A DNA stretch of 64,000 nucleotides, taken from contig NC_060024.1 of NCBI RefSeq assembly GCF_021134715.1, positions 12,946,974-13,010,973 on the forward strand, in the 5' to 3' direction. Numbering within the stretch: the first letter of the stretch is position 1; each line of letters opens with the position of its first letter. The DNA comes from Daphnia pulex (lineage: Eukaryota; Arthropoda; Branchiopoda; Diplostraca; Daphniidae). The notes under the pieces are model-generated. The model did no database searches and had not been told where the DNA came from. It saw nothing but the letters and a program-made list of their open reading frames with translations. The position numbers and the translations under genes are program-made. Positions 1 to 12,800 of the stretch are shown here, one piece after another.

Positions 1-63
1 GGACGGACACAACTGATGTCATCATGACTATTTCAAATGTATTAACTCAATTTAAGCACACTT

Positions 64-1376
64 TCATGCTACAGCAGCTGACGCCGACCCTTCAGTAGGG
101 GTGACGGGTTGAACGACGGATTCAGTGACCGGCTCGACTTCAACAACGGGTTTTTGTTTAATGTAAGTTTTCTTTCCAGCTTCTCGCTCCGGCATCCAGT
201 CGGGAATGATCTTTTCGTGAATTCTCCACAATCCGTACACATTGGCCAAGTGTTTTTCGAAGACGACATATTCGAGAACGTCTTTGGCAACAACTTCGTT
301 ACCGTAGATCAAGCGACCGAATCGGTCGTAAACGGCTAATGTTTGCTGAGTGTGAAAGCGAACCGTTACCTGAAATTTCAAACGGGATAAGTTAAATTAA
401 TTAAATTTTAAGTGAAATTCAACGAGGCTATTGAACAAACCTGTGAGAAAATATTCTCCTTGTTGATAACTTCGGTGCACCTGGCGTGGACCACTCTTGG
501 AGGCTCAAGAGATTTCAGAAACTGCCAGCGTACAGTACATGACCGAAGATCGTCTGTCATCAAAGGGTAACAGAGCTCCGTTACACACTGATGTAAAGTA
601 TCATCATCTTTCCTTTATTGAAAAGCCATTTGTAATGAGAATACTTGTTGTAAAATAGTAAAACAGATAGTAGCTTACTCTGCAAGTGCTTTGTGTGCTT
701 TGAGGTAAATTTCTTGAGCCTCTTCTGGGAAATATTTGGTGCTAAAGTCTTCTTCAAAGCTTTTGATTTTTCTAACAGCCATCATGGACTTGCTCTTTTT
801 GGACAACAATTCCATACTTTGTTTGGCACCCTGTGCAATGCAAAATGTTATCTTGATGAGTAAAAAACACAAATTGAAAAGTAACTGAATTTACCCCAAG
901 CGTCAAGGCTGATAGCTTTCCATCACCCTCTGGAGGAACATATGCTTCAAACACAGATGATGTTGCAGAGACAAATACAGGCCGTTCCATCCAAGAACGG
1001 GGAGGTAGCATTCCTTGTTCCTTCATTCTTGCCCGTATCTGGTCTGGTGATAATTTTGAGGCATCTTGATCCTCACGAAAATTGGGCAGCTTTACTTTTT
1101 GAACCTATCCAGTGATCCAAAACATAAGGTAAAGTTTATATTCATAAATTCTAGTTTTCCAAGTTCACCTTCAATCTTCTCAGTTTCTTGAACTGGGGAA
1201 GCCAATGTTTAGCGATGTGTCGAACTTGAATTCCGGCACTCACCGCCGGAACATTGCGTACCTAGAACGGAGAAAACAAATGTTATTCAAAGAACTATTG
1301 CCTTATTAATTGTGGTTACATTTAACAGCGAAGGTGTCAGCAACGTCCTGAGACCAGTCCACTGTGATAAACTCAT
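64..1376 (-). CDS. mRpL45: Mitochondrial ribosomal protein L45 (mL45), six exons
   Basis: Structural protein of the mitochondrial large ribosomal subunit. The family carries a Tim44-like domain and is linked to anchoring the mitoribosome at the inner membrane. Exons on the minus strand: 1320-1376, 1169-1261, 895-1104, 679-830, 441-612 and 64-369. They join in frame to 329 aa. Seen directly: the block [10 protein letters not shown], then [12 protein letters not shown], then [13 protein letters not shown] followed by [17 protein letters not shown], all of which line up with animal MRPL45. The N-terminus ([19 protein letters not shown]) is short, uncharged and Leu/Thr-rich, fitting a mitochondrial leader. 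The family has a C-terminal tail of variable length; here it is Val/Glu-rich. The TGA stop is at 64-66. The family call is firm; the exact first exon is slightly less certain. Confidence 0.93.
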
Positions 1377-3541
1377 TGTCTACGATGATTTCCTCAAGTT
1401 TATTATAACAAACAAAATAAAATGTGTATTTAATCGTGCTCAGCAGACGACGTCAAGATGAAAATCAAATCTCTACCCAATACTGCCATCTAGCGGTAGA
1501 AACATCCAACTGCGATAGGGGTCGCTACTCCCAGCAGCCATCCATTCTTCCGTTTTGCTTCAGACGCTTCGTCTCAGTCGTTCAAGCGTTGAGGACCGAG
1601 GGTGTTTGTTGTCTACTGTTTTCCCACCTTGCATCATGAGAATCGAGTTCTTGTGATTCCACGAACTAAATCCAAGGGAGACTTGCAAACTTATTTGTGA
1701 GTGAATCATTCAAGTGTGTGCATTAACGACTGGCTCTCCCCCATTTTAAAACATAATTTCCCTCTGCTCAAAACGTGCTGTGTCTTTCAAAAAAGATTCG
1801 ACAAGAGTTTCCTGAACTTGACCTTTTTGTGTGAGCCAGTGTCTGTGTGTGTGTTGTGCCAGTGTGTGTGTGTGTGTGTCGCTGCAGAGGCGTTGTGTGA
1901 GTTATTTCCTTCATAACCATGTTCGGATAAAAAAAAGCTCCCTTTTTCTTTTCTCGTTGTATAAATGATGTTGCCTTTTCTGTCGGTCGGGCATCAACAC
2001 CTGCTGAAAAGTCGTCCCCCCTCTTGTCTGTTGTTGTTGGCTGTAAGCCATCTTGGAAAAAAAAATATTTGGCCGAAGCCTTGGAGAGTTGAATAACGTA
2101 CACACACACAGAATCAATTTCGGATGGGCCGTGTGTGTGATCGAGTGTGTACAACGGAAGATGGTTTTCGTGAATTGAACCCCATCAAGTTGATCCCTAG
2201 AAATGATTACACACTACGTGGTACGCGCTCGGCCTATTCTCTACTCCTGCTGCTGCTGCTGCTGTTACACTCGTGTTGTAGCCACTCACTGCAAAGGGGA
2301 TTGAAGGGGAAAATGGGGAAGGAAGGAAGGAAAGAGCCGGCAAAACTTTTTTGTGTACTTATTGATCGTGGTAGTAGTAGTACTACTACGTCTGTGAGAG
2401 CTGCCGTTTGCTCGACTGTTCCACGTCCAGCAGCAGCAGCAGGCAACAGTGAAACCGTCTGTTGCCCTTTGGTGTATAGTAGATGGCTCGTGTGTGTGCA
2501 TTCGTTGTTGATTAGAAATTTTGGGAGCAGTGAATATGTCGTCCGTTGTTGGAACAACAAACATGCCATCGACTTGATTAAAGACTCTGGCGATAGATCT
2601 CTTGGCTATAACGAATCGAGTATAGCTCCCCGTGCAAACAGATTTCTCCTTTGAAGCTCGTCGTCTTCCACTTTCTCAATTCCTCCACAACTGTCCAGTC
2701 AACCCCCCACCACCACTGTACGTACGTCCCCCCCCCCTCGCAGCCATTTTCCCTTTGTGTTATTATTCTCTTCTATATACTACCTGGAGAATGTTTCGAA
2801 AATCCCTAGCTGTGTGTGAAGCACAGCTGTTCCTCTTCTTATTTTCAAAAAGTTTTGATCCCCTTCAACTCAAAATGTGGAGGGGGGTTCCATAGGGAGG
2901 AGCTATTGAGATCCAGTGTGGGAGGGTGGAAAAAGTAACGGGTGCAATCAGATTCGATACTTATCTTTTTTGGGGTCCGTTTCAGTTTTGTTCATCAACG
3001 ATCGAACAAAAAAACCTTTTGATGATGGATCGATTCTCTTCCCTGGGCAATTTTCATTTTTCTCCTGCGCCGATCCACAGGTTTTTATTCCAAGGAAAAA
3101 AAAAATATTTTTTTGAGCATCATGCGATGTGACGTTTCCCGTCGTGTCTGATTTAGGGAGAAATGATTTCCCCCCGTAGAAATAATGCATATTTTATTTC
3201 TTCTTCTTCTTCCCTTTTTCATCAAGTCTACCTGAGGCTTTCGTGCCGTTCACATTCCCGGAATTTTCTCATTTTGTTTTTGTTGGGGGGACCGACATTC
3301 GATCGCATGTCTCTCTCTCTCTCCTATTTATGATGATATGCTGATGCCATAACTTTGTTCCAACGTTTGTTTCTCTAGTTGTTGTTGTTTAGTTGGTAAC
3401 CTAAACCTTGGTACTCTCCCCTCTCTCTCGACGTATTGTTTTCGATCCGTGTCTATTTTTTTTTTTAATTTCATTTGTTGATTTGTTTAGACGACAAACC
3501 GAAATCAAAAGGGGGCGAGGACCGCTACAGCACACACAAAC
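1377..3541. other. Intergenic / 5' region between divergent mRpL45 and Sema2
   Basis: No coding exon is supported here. The stretch lies between the mRpL45 start codon (minus strand) and the first Sema2 signal-peptide exon (plus strand), so it must hold the mRpL45 promoter and probably the distal Sema2 promoter and 5' UTR. It is rich in TG/CA dinucleotide runs (about 1846-1880), CTG and GTA triplet runs (about 2249-2265, 2371-2388) and poly-pyrimidine tracts. Open frames in it are low-complexity and show no family features. Confidence 0.5.
1483..1496 (-). promoter_or_regulatory. CTCF-like motif near mRpL45 promoter
   Basis: On the minus strand the sequence reads CCGCTAGATGGCAG, which fits the bilaterian CTCF core (CCNSYAGRKGGCRS). 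It lies about 107 bp upstream of the mRpL45 start codon, between two divergently arranged genes. The motif is seen directly; binding is inferred. Confidence 0.4.
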
Positions 3542-3644
3542 ATGACCGGAACTAGGAGGTGGCCGTGCCGGCCGGTGATGCTCTGCTGGCTCTCGCTGCT
3601 GGCCGCTGCTCATTTCATTTCCGCAATGGAGCAATTAAGCGCAG
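3542..3644 (+). CDS. Sema2 alternative first coding exon 1A (signal peptide)
   Basis: Short exon absent from any long open frame. An ATG in good context (CAAACATGA) opens 34 codons: a basic start (MTGTRRWPCRP), then a hydrophobic core (VMLCWLSLLAAAHFI), then SAMEQLSA. It ends in phase 1 at a strong donor, CAG|GTATGT. The next coding exon (16085) starts with AT and needs exactly one preceding G, which this exon supplies, giving an Asp codon and the junction LSA-D-HIKSF. Using it in place of exon 1B (9869-10064) would give a 711-aa Sema2 with a different signal peptide and N-terminus. Which exon is used, and when, cannot be told from sequence. Confidence 0.6.
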
Positions 3645-6600
3645 GTATGTGAAACACCTTCATATTTATTCCTTCACCAAGAAAACGTCCCGAGTAATTT
3701 AGTGGGGGTGAAGTCGTCGGCCTTCATCTTTTTCCAGTCTGGATGGAAATCGTTCAATTTCTTTTCTCCGGGTGTTGTTTCACCCCTCTCTTTTGGCCCT
3801 CCAGGTGCAAAATGTGTGTGCTATTGCTTCCAGGTGAATGAGAAAGAAAAGAAGGGGGCTGTGTGAGTGGGGGAAATGTCTTTAGTCGAGAAATAAAGAA
3901 AGAAAGAAGACATTATTTATATTCTTTCGGAGAAAACTCTACGGGGTTTTCGAAACAGAGTCTGCAGCCCTGGAGGCTACACACACATCAGGTTCTTTTT
4001 TTCTTTTATTTTTCTTCCATCTCTTTTATGGACGTCAGAGCGAGAGCCAAAAAAGAATTGAGATGTCGGCAATGGGCTATACGATGAGGATAAGCAAGCA
4101 CAGGGCAGGCAGCTTAAGCTATAAGATAGGAGAGCCCTAAGAGGCGGAGTAGGAAGAAGGAAAATAAGAAAAAAAAGAGCCTCTGCCCCAAAAGACCATG
4201 AACTTCGAGCTCTTTTTTGCCTGTAGCAGCCAAAGCGGTGGTGTGGACCTGTGCTGGTTGTTGCTTGTGCTGTTGTTTCCCTTTGCGCAGTATATATAAA
4301 ATAGACTCATCACGAAAGCAATGTTAAGTTCTTCCCCCCTCTTCTTCTTCTGGTAGAAGATTTTTCCCTCTTTGTTCGGCTGGCTCGGTTATTTTCTTTC
4401 TTTTTTCGGAGCACATTGAGATGTAACCCACGACGCCCATTTCGTGTCCGCCCTTCGTAACCCCCGCCAATTGGAAGAAACTGTGGTCTTCTTCTATTCT
4501 ATACAGAAGAGTCAATTACCCACTCCGCCCGCGCTCACGCACCCCAACAACACAGAAGAGGCTTCAATTCGTGATTGTGCGGCCGTGGTGTTGGGGCCTG
4601 TTGTGTAAGAACGGTCTCTAATATTTATATATTTCGGGCAGATGGCTAGTTTCCCCTTTACACACACACGCCGAATCATTTGCAAGGCTAATGAGATTTA
4701 AAGAAAAAGAAAACAAAATCTTTTTCTTTTTGGGGAGTTTAAATAGAGCGCTCCCGGTATGGGGAGGAGGGTTTTTGATACCTACCAGTTTTGAAACACA
4801 TCACCTCTCTTTTTTATCATTTTTGGCATAATTATATTTTTGCGTCGTTAAAAGAAAGACGATAGGATAGGAGGAGAACGAAATGACTTAATTGGCTCGA
4901 AACGATTCGAGTCGGGTGTTTACGACTAGAAAATGAGCCAACCAAATATTTTTTCAAACGTGAAAGGCAGAAGAAAGAAAAATAAATAAACATGTTTTTC
5001 TTGGAACTGGCGACGTAATGATCAGTAACCTAAAGAGGGGGATTAAGATAAAGAAGGAAAAGATTCTTCCACACACATATAAACTAGTATTTTCTTTTCT
5101 TATTTCTTCTTTTTTTGTCTTGTTGTTGTTGTTGTTGCTGGGCTTATTGTTTGGCTTTGAGATGAGCGCGGCAGAAGCGGTAAATAGCCCTGCGTGGATC
5201 ATTATTGATGGCCAGCACATACGCACAGCAGGTGGGGCTGGTCAGATGAGCCCCGAAAGGGTGGGAGTGGCCGACCAACTGCCGCGACTGCGGGAATGAT
5301 GAAGTTGTTTTGTGGCTCCTTTTGCACTCCACACAGGGGGAAACACACGGAGCCGACCGACATGATTGCATTTCACGTTCTAGCAGACCAGACTCGTATT
5401 ATTGCTACATAGATCGGGAGGGGGGAAGGGGATCGCTTTGAGTTACGCAGGGAATCACTGGACAGGGGCGGGCGGCATTTCGTCAGTTTTTTCTTTCTTT
5501 TTTCGGGGCGGCCTTTCTTATTTCTGTCCATTTCGAAAATCTCTCGAAATGTTTCGTTCGTTTTCTTGTGTTTTTTTAATAAACCTTGGCGCCTTAAATG
5601 GAAGTCGAGGGGTTGGAAAAAAATTCAAGAGTTTTATTCATCTCAACAACAACTGGTTTTTCTTTGGAAACAAAAATTTCGTCGGAACTTATTCAACCGT
5701 GTATAGAGAGCGGCCCTCCCAAGCGCTCGGTCTCGATTCGTTGTGGTCCTTTCCGTCAGAAATGTATGGGACTTGCGCCGGGGTTTGCTCTGCTCCACAT
5801 GGCTGGAGTTTGAGAACATCTTCTTCTTCTCGGTCCTCATCATCTTGTTGTTACATTGGGCGATAGCCATCGGTAGAGTTGTCGGGGAGAAAAGAGAGCC
5901 GTCTTCTTTTTTTATACTTATGTCCGCCAGGCATTCCGTCATCATCTTGCAGCTCGTTTGGGCCATTTGTTGCCCAGTCATCCTCTCGGCTGTACAGCGG
6001 GATCATCTTGAGAAAACAAACAATAGCCATAAGGCAACAACATATACTGCTGGAAGATATTATTTTGTTTTTTCTTCTTCCTTTCCCTCCTCCTCTCATC
6101 TTTATCCTTTGCTTCCATCATTCGGAAATGATGGATCTTCTTCTTCTTCTTGATGCGTCTATTGGTGGTGTCCTACAAGTCTCGGCAGTCGACGAAGAAA
6201 TAAAGAACTCTATTGTTGGGTCTGTAGGAGATCCATTAGCCGCAGAGAGGAAGAACATGTTCAATGGCTAGTCAATAAGATAAGAGAGGAGAAAATCTGG
6301 TCCAAGTCTCTCTCGTCAAAAAAAAGGAGGAACCAATCGAGGAGGACATAACGCAGATCTGACGTTTCCTCCCTCGTCGACTTTATTGGAGAATGTTGTG
6401 GTTGGTGGTGGTTACTTATAAGCCAGGGGGACACACTCTCTCTCTGTACGATTTTTCTTTTGATCAAGTCACAGTGTATAGAACTGCGCAAAGAAAAAAC
6501 CAACTGTTAATCATCGTCGCAGAGCGTCGAACGTCAAAGAAAATTCAAATTGAATGGACTAAATGGCGGGTCTTTTTCACGACTTCCTGGCTCGTCTTTT

Positions 6601-9600
6601 TTTGAAGATATAAATGCGGGAGAGAGGCGTGTATTTGAAACCTTTGATCTCCCGCTCCTTTTAAAAAATTTGAATTTGATTTTGTTTTTTCACGATTTTA
6701 GCGCGCGCTCGATTCAAATTCGATTTTGGGTGGTAGAAGTAGTAATAGTAGTAGCTGGAAATGGGATTACAAGTTCATTAGTCGGAATGCCGCTGTCGTG
6801 GTGGTTGGGATATTTGGTAGGTTGTTTGTCGGACATGAAATAGCTTTTAAGTTTTTTCAAAAAGACCGCGACGACGACGACAGACGGGACAGAAACAGAA
6901 AGAGATTTCAACACCAACTGTTTGTTTTCCTTGGGAATCTGTTAGAGACGACGACGCCGGACGAAAGTAAGAAATCTTCTCTCTCTCTCCTCGAGAAAAA
7001 GCTTTTAAAAACTCCACGTGTCTTGTTTGTGTGCAATATGGGTTGACTTGTTTGTATATTAAAAAACCCACCCGACCGACCAACCGGGCGCTTCTAAAAT
7101 TAGTTATAAATATACGTCGTATAGCCTGTCGTTAATGATTGGTAAACTTTACGGGGCGCTGATGCTCTTTTCGTTTTTCCCCCCTACCACCACCACCATT
7201 TCAAATGCAAAATGGTCGGACCCGAAAGTTATATTCAGTAGTCGTATATCTCTCGAAACTGTTGAATGCTCTTCTACGTCTTGTAACTTTGATGGGATGC
7301 GGCGGCACCCCGAAAAAACACACTCACTTTCTGGTCGTCGACGAAGGATTCCAGGACTAGTTGGTGTGTGTGTGCTAATGCATCCGATTACTTTATGAGA
7401 CACTCTCGCCCAGCTCTTTTTTTCTTTCCATCCATCCGTGCAGACGCATCCTTCGACGAGCTCTTTACCCTCCTACTGTAGTGATTATTGTGATGTATGC
7501 TGCTGCTGCTCTCACTGACTAGCTGCGACAGATTTTCTGTTTCTTTTTTAAATCCCCCCAAAAGAAACGACTGGCGGGGGCTGAGCGCGGGACTTGTTGT
7601 CTGTGAGTGCTTTTGCGTCTCGAGGATTTGTCAGGGGGGAGAGACCAGCACGCCACGTCGAGCGTGAATTCACGCTGTGGAAAGAAAAAGGAAATAAGAA
7701 CGTAGACTTTGAGGAGAGACTTGAAAAAAAGGAGTGAGGAAGAGATAAGGCGAGGGCTTATTTGGGAGACACTGTGTGTGCGGCTAGAGTTACTTTTCTG
7801 GCTCATGAATATACGCGTAGTAGACTGCATATGTACATTTCGAGTTAGATGGGAAAGGAACGATTTCACGTTGGTTTTGATCTCTGGTCCGCTCACCTGG
7901 AATTTGGGTTTGGCTAGGTCTAGCATTTTCGGAGTAGGTCTGTCCAATCTGGTGTCCTCCCTCTAGACCCTCGGCTCTTTTATTCTCGTTTGAAGTTTCA
8001 AATGAAACAGAAGAAAGTAAAGTAGAGAGAGAGAGAACAACCCCAAGAAAAGAATGAGAAGTAACAGCCAGATCTGTTTACTGTCAGCCTGAGAGGATTG
8101 ACCTGGTTAGACCTGCAAGTAAAGAGAGAGACACTCTGAAACAATTCCGGGGGGTTAGAAAACGCATGTTACCGAGACTGGAAAAAAAAGTTTGAAGAGG
8201 CCAGGAGGAAACCCAAATAGTGTGTTTAGTGTTTTGTTTCGCCCGTACAGTTGTTGTTGTTATAATTATTTATGACTAGTATTTTCAGAAGCCCCTTGTG
8301 TGCTCAAAACGCGTTCGTTTGTGTCTGTGTGTGTGTGTGTGGAAAAGAGGATTAACACTCGAGACTGCGTAATGAGTCAACCCTTTCAAACCAAAAACAT
8401 TTCGGGACTCTGAATGGACCCGGGGTTGGCTGGTTGTGGGTTTTATAGCAGGACTGGATCTGATACATCAGCCCAATCCTGCTGGTATCACGGAGAGTTA
8501 AATGATGATGGATCACCCCGTTATTTCTGTGTGGGTAGTATGTAAAGACTAAGAGAGAGAGAGAGAGGCTGGATGGTTGGTTCACGTAATTTGGATTTGT
8601 GGGCTGTTTGAATAAGAAGGAGGCACTGCTAAAGTTGGTTTTTTCGGTGGTGATGGATTCAAACGAGCGGATCGGCAAAGCTGGTGTCAAAATCGGCCGC
8701 CTTGGCGTTATTCGAGAAGAATTGCTCATTTTGGAATTTGTGTGCCTTTTCGACTACGCTGACGTTGGCGTAGACGGCCGTCTCTGTGTAATTATCATCC
8801 ATAGTCCAATGGAGTGTGTGCGCGTCTATCAGCACTGTTGACAGGCAGGACAAGAGGGGGGGAAATGATTGTCTAAGACTCTCTTTCATCTTTTGGAAAA
8901 ATGATTTCCCCCATCTCGGAATGTTCTTTCCCCCTGCTCATTTTGACGTGGACATCAATCGGATCTGAAAGCCAATGAGGGAAAAACAGGCGATACGATA
9001 GACTTGAGACTCAACTCTACACGTGTAATCACGTGTGTGTTTTTCTGTCTTGTACGTGTGTAGAGAAGCAGAGTCGAGTTGGGTCTCTCTGGCAGCTGTA
9101 TATAAATGATGCTACCCACACGGAAAAGCTGAAAAGGAGGAAAAACAAAAAACAACTGAAATCGAGTCAAAGTTGATTGGGTCTCTTGGCCATCACATGC
9201 GTGTGTGATGTCAGACTCGAGATTAGATGAAATCCAAGAAACTAACCTGGCCCCCTTTTTTTTCAAAGTTATAAATGCTTGGGTAAATATAACCGCCCAG
9301 GTGTGTGTGTAAGCAGAGAGAGAGAAATGGTTTACATTAATGGAACTTCAAAAGGAGAAAGAGATGGAGGGGTGTAGTCTAGTCAGATTGGACGTGTTGT
9401 TGATATTGATGTACACGTACGAGCATATTCGTTTATGTATGTATATCTTACGCCTGGGCTCAGCAGCGCATACAACATCATCCATTCGGATGTTGTGCTT
9501 TTTTCGGAGTTGTTTTTTTTTTTTTTTTACTCCGGCGTGTGTGTGTACGGAGATCCCGCCCACTTCTCTCCCCCCCCCCTCTTTTTCCCGAGGTGTGCCG

Positions 9601-9640
9601 TGTGGGTTGCGGTTTGTTGGACTTTGGAGCCGTGTGTGCA

Positions 9641-9680
9641 TATAAGAGAACCAGAATTGAGCGGCAGCTACTCCAGTCTT
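9641..9680 (+). promoter_or_regulatory. Candidate TATA/Inr promoter for Sema2 exon 1B
   Basis: TATAAGAG at 9641-9648 is followed about 30 bp later by CTCCAGTCTT (9671-9680), which resembles an arthropod initiator with the A at 9675. That would give a 5' UTR of roughly 190 bp before the ATG at 9869. The spacing is right for a TATA promoter, but short AT-rich matches are common in this region. Confidence 0.35.
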
Positions 9681-9868
9681 TTGCCTGGACCCGGCCAGTG
9701 ACAACCTCGTTCTCTTGTTGTTCAATTACAAATTTTTCAATCGACGAATCGCTTGTGAACGTGAACGAAACTGGGCGAATCGGGACTCTAAAAAACTCTG
9801 AACGGGAGTGTTGTAGTTTGACGTGCCTTGCAATCGTTTATTTTTGTTGGCTTTCGTGTTCTGTGGCG

Positions 9869-12800
9869 ATGATGATGATGATGCGGGTCGCTACCAGCAA
9901 CATGCTGTTGTTGTTGTTGTCGCTACCGTTGCTCTTGACGAGTGCGGCGAGCGGCACGGACCAACTTGTTCAACAACATCCGGCCACTCCGCCAGCAGCA
10001 GCAGCAGCATCGTCCAGTGATGTCGACTCTGATTGTTGTACTCACAGATCGGCACATCATAAAGGTATTAGACGATATTCTAAATTGACTCTCTTCTGTG
10101 CGCCCAGCTGCCGGACGGGAAATCGCCATCGTAAAAACAAGAAATCCGTATGGGGTGCCTGGGAGAGACCACACCAAATCGGTAGCCCCTTCCCATAGTC
10201 CTCCTGGGGGAGTCCCTGGGTTTTTCTTTTAATGGATATATTGACTGGGGGTGTCCGGTGTTTAGTTCTCGGACACGTGTTGTTTGTCCGCCGACCTTCC
10301 AAATGAACTGGAGATGAGATCCTAGTCCCTTTGGCCAAAGTTGTTTTTAAGGGGGGACTACACTACTAGGTAAACAACCGGGGCCGTCCATGGCCCCGTC
10401 TATAGAAACGGTCCGATATTATTCCGTTGGATGTGCGTTTATTAACCAAAACTGACTGGAGGGCTCGAATCGATCCTACTGGCAGTTTCATCCCCCCGTA
10501 TAGTTTTGAATAGAGTTCTCGCGTGTCTCATCACCAAGGCTGACTGGCAACTGGCGTGGTGGGGGCCTGGGCCGTCACCTAATCGCTTCGACTGGATCGC
10601 AACCTCTGACCTGGGCCTTTCATACAAAGTCAAGGGTTCTACTCCGCTCTCTTAACCCGAAATGTTTTTTTTTTTTCTTTTTCCTAGACAGAGAAACTAT
10701 CGAAGAAAGATGGGGGGGAAGCAGATGGTGTTTGGTTAAACGGAAAAAGAGTTCGCCATCTGGTTTGAACTTTGCAATGATGATGATGGCACTGCGACGC
10801 ATTGCAGAGTTTGTCGGCAAGGCTCGAACGCAATTGTACCAACAATCCGCCAAATCGATTGGCGTTTTTTTGTGAATCTCTTCCCTGGTCGTTTTCACAC
10901 ATTTTCTTTTTCTTTGAAGCCACTTTGTGAGTCTTTTTGGGGCTTCTTTTTTTGTTCTAGCGTCGTCCCGATTGGCTGGGAATCTCTGGCGTACGGATAT
11001 GGGTGGCACCGCCTATTAGTATCGATCCTGCCTCTCGTCAACTCGGAAGAAAAATAGGAGAAAGAATAAAAAAATCAAACTAGACATAATGAGGTGCTGT
11101 CGTTTCTTGGAAAGAAAAGAAGACTCAAAACTTTTTCTTCCCCTTTGGGGGCTAGAGAAGAAACGGATTTGATAACATCAAATCTTTTGGTGGGGGAATC
11201 ACATTAGAATCATGATAATAATATAATAAAAATGGAAAAAAAAAATATAAATGGAAGGGGGGAAATTTGATATCTAAACCAATCACCGGGGAAGGGGATT
11301 CTTTTTATGGTGATGACGGACACGAACTTTAAAAAACTAAATTCCTTTTTTATTTATTTTATTATTATTATTCTTTTTAAATATAAATATTTTTTCATCC
11401 TCCCCCTTTGGCCGAAACTTTGAAATCCGATTTGTTCAAGTCCTTGTTCACGTTCTTTCGTGACTCAATCGAGTCTTCAATGGGGGAAAATAACACACAC
11501 ACACGCGGGCCTTGCGAGTTCCTTTCACGATCTCCAATGACTTGTACATTTTTCGGTTCCCCTCACTGACTGCCGGCCCCTATAGAATCTTCCCGATCAT
11601 TTTTTTCGTTTTCCCGATATATTCGTGTGTAACTTTTTTTCCACCTCTCGTTGAAAGACGGATGGACTCGAGTTCATACGGCTTGTTATTCCTCTATTAA
11701 CTTTTTTCGACTCGCTGTGTCTAGTTCGACCTCGTCTCTTTTATTTTTGACTCTAACCGTTCATTCAATGTTTTTTTTTCTTCTTTCTTTACCACCGAAG
11801 GTTGTAGGTAATCGCTCCTCCCTTGAAAAACTCTTCTTTCTTTCTTTCTTTCTTCCTTCCTTGCTTGCCCGAATAATCTCTCGGCATGTGTACGAGAGAT
11901 TGTAACACGAAGAAAGAGGCCGCCATGTTTGGCGAGAATCGTTTACCGCACCAAACAACACAGCAAACGGCGCTGGCAACTGACGCCCTGCGTGAATAAA
12001 TAATCAGTCGCCGTAGAGAGAGAGAAGTTGGTTAGGTTGCAAGTCGACGGGGAAAAAAGAGAAGAAGCTTTAACTTGATAATGCAGTCGCTGTGGTGTCG
12101 GGGAGGAGGAGGCGAACGGCGATCATTCAAACCAGGAAAAAAAAAGGGAAAAAGGTTTCGCCTTTTACAAGGCACTCTTCATATCTATAAGCTATACACA
12201 CACACCACACACCGAAAGCTTGGGCTTTTTTATCCGCCATTTAAAACATGTTTCCATCTCCTATTTTTTTATTTTTGGCGGCCGAGAAAAGAATTGAAGA
12301 TGAAGACGAAGAAGAAGAAGTTATTTATTTTTATTTATTTCCTCTCACTCGAGTGCCAAGCGGCCTCCTAACGTCCTGTCAACCCTCTTTTGGGGATAGC
12401 AGATAACCTACACTTAAAAATGAAAAAAAGAAACTTGACTATCTTCTTCAACTTCAAAAACTTGTCTCGCTTAAAAAACGATATTAATAAACTTGGCAAA
12501 GTCGTTGAAACTCTCGAGGAGAGTCATTCAACATTTGAAAAAGAAAAGAAAAGACATTTTTGTGTTTCCCCTTTTTTTATTTTGTTTAACAATCCCGGCC
12601 GATTGACCAATAGAGAGTCCTTTAAAAAAACAACTCTTGCGAAGAGTCGGTCACGATAGGTTTTTTCTTCTTTTCGGACAGATGATGGAACCTTTTTATG
12701 ATGAAATTTTGTTATTTTTTTTTCTTTGGGTTATAGGTCTTTGGGTTTGAGTTGAGATTGAGAGACCTGTGTATAAACTTTGACTCATTTTCTTGTATTT

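Noticed and set aside
1768-2654. Overlapping 100-180-aa open frames on both strands
   Set aside because: They consist of simple-sequence DNA (CA, CTG, GTA runs), have no domain, and lie in the Sema2 5' region.
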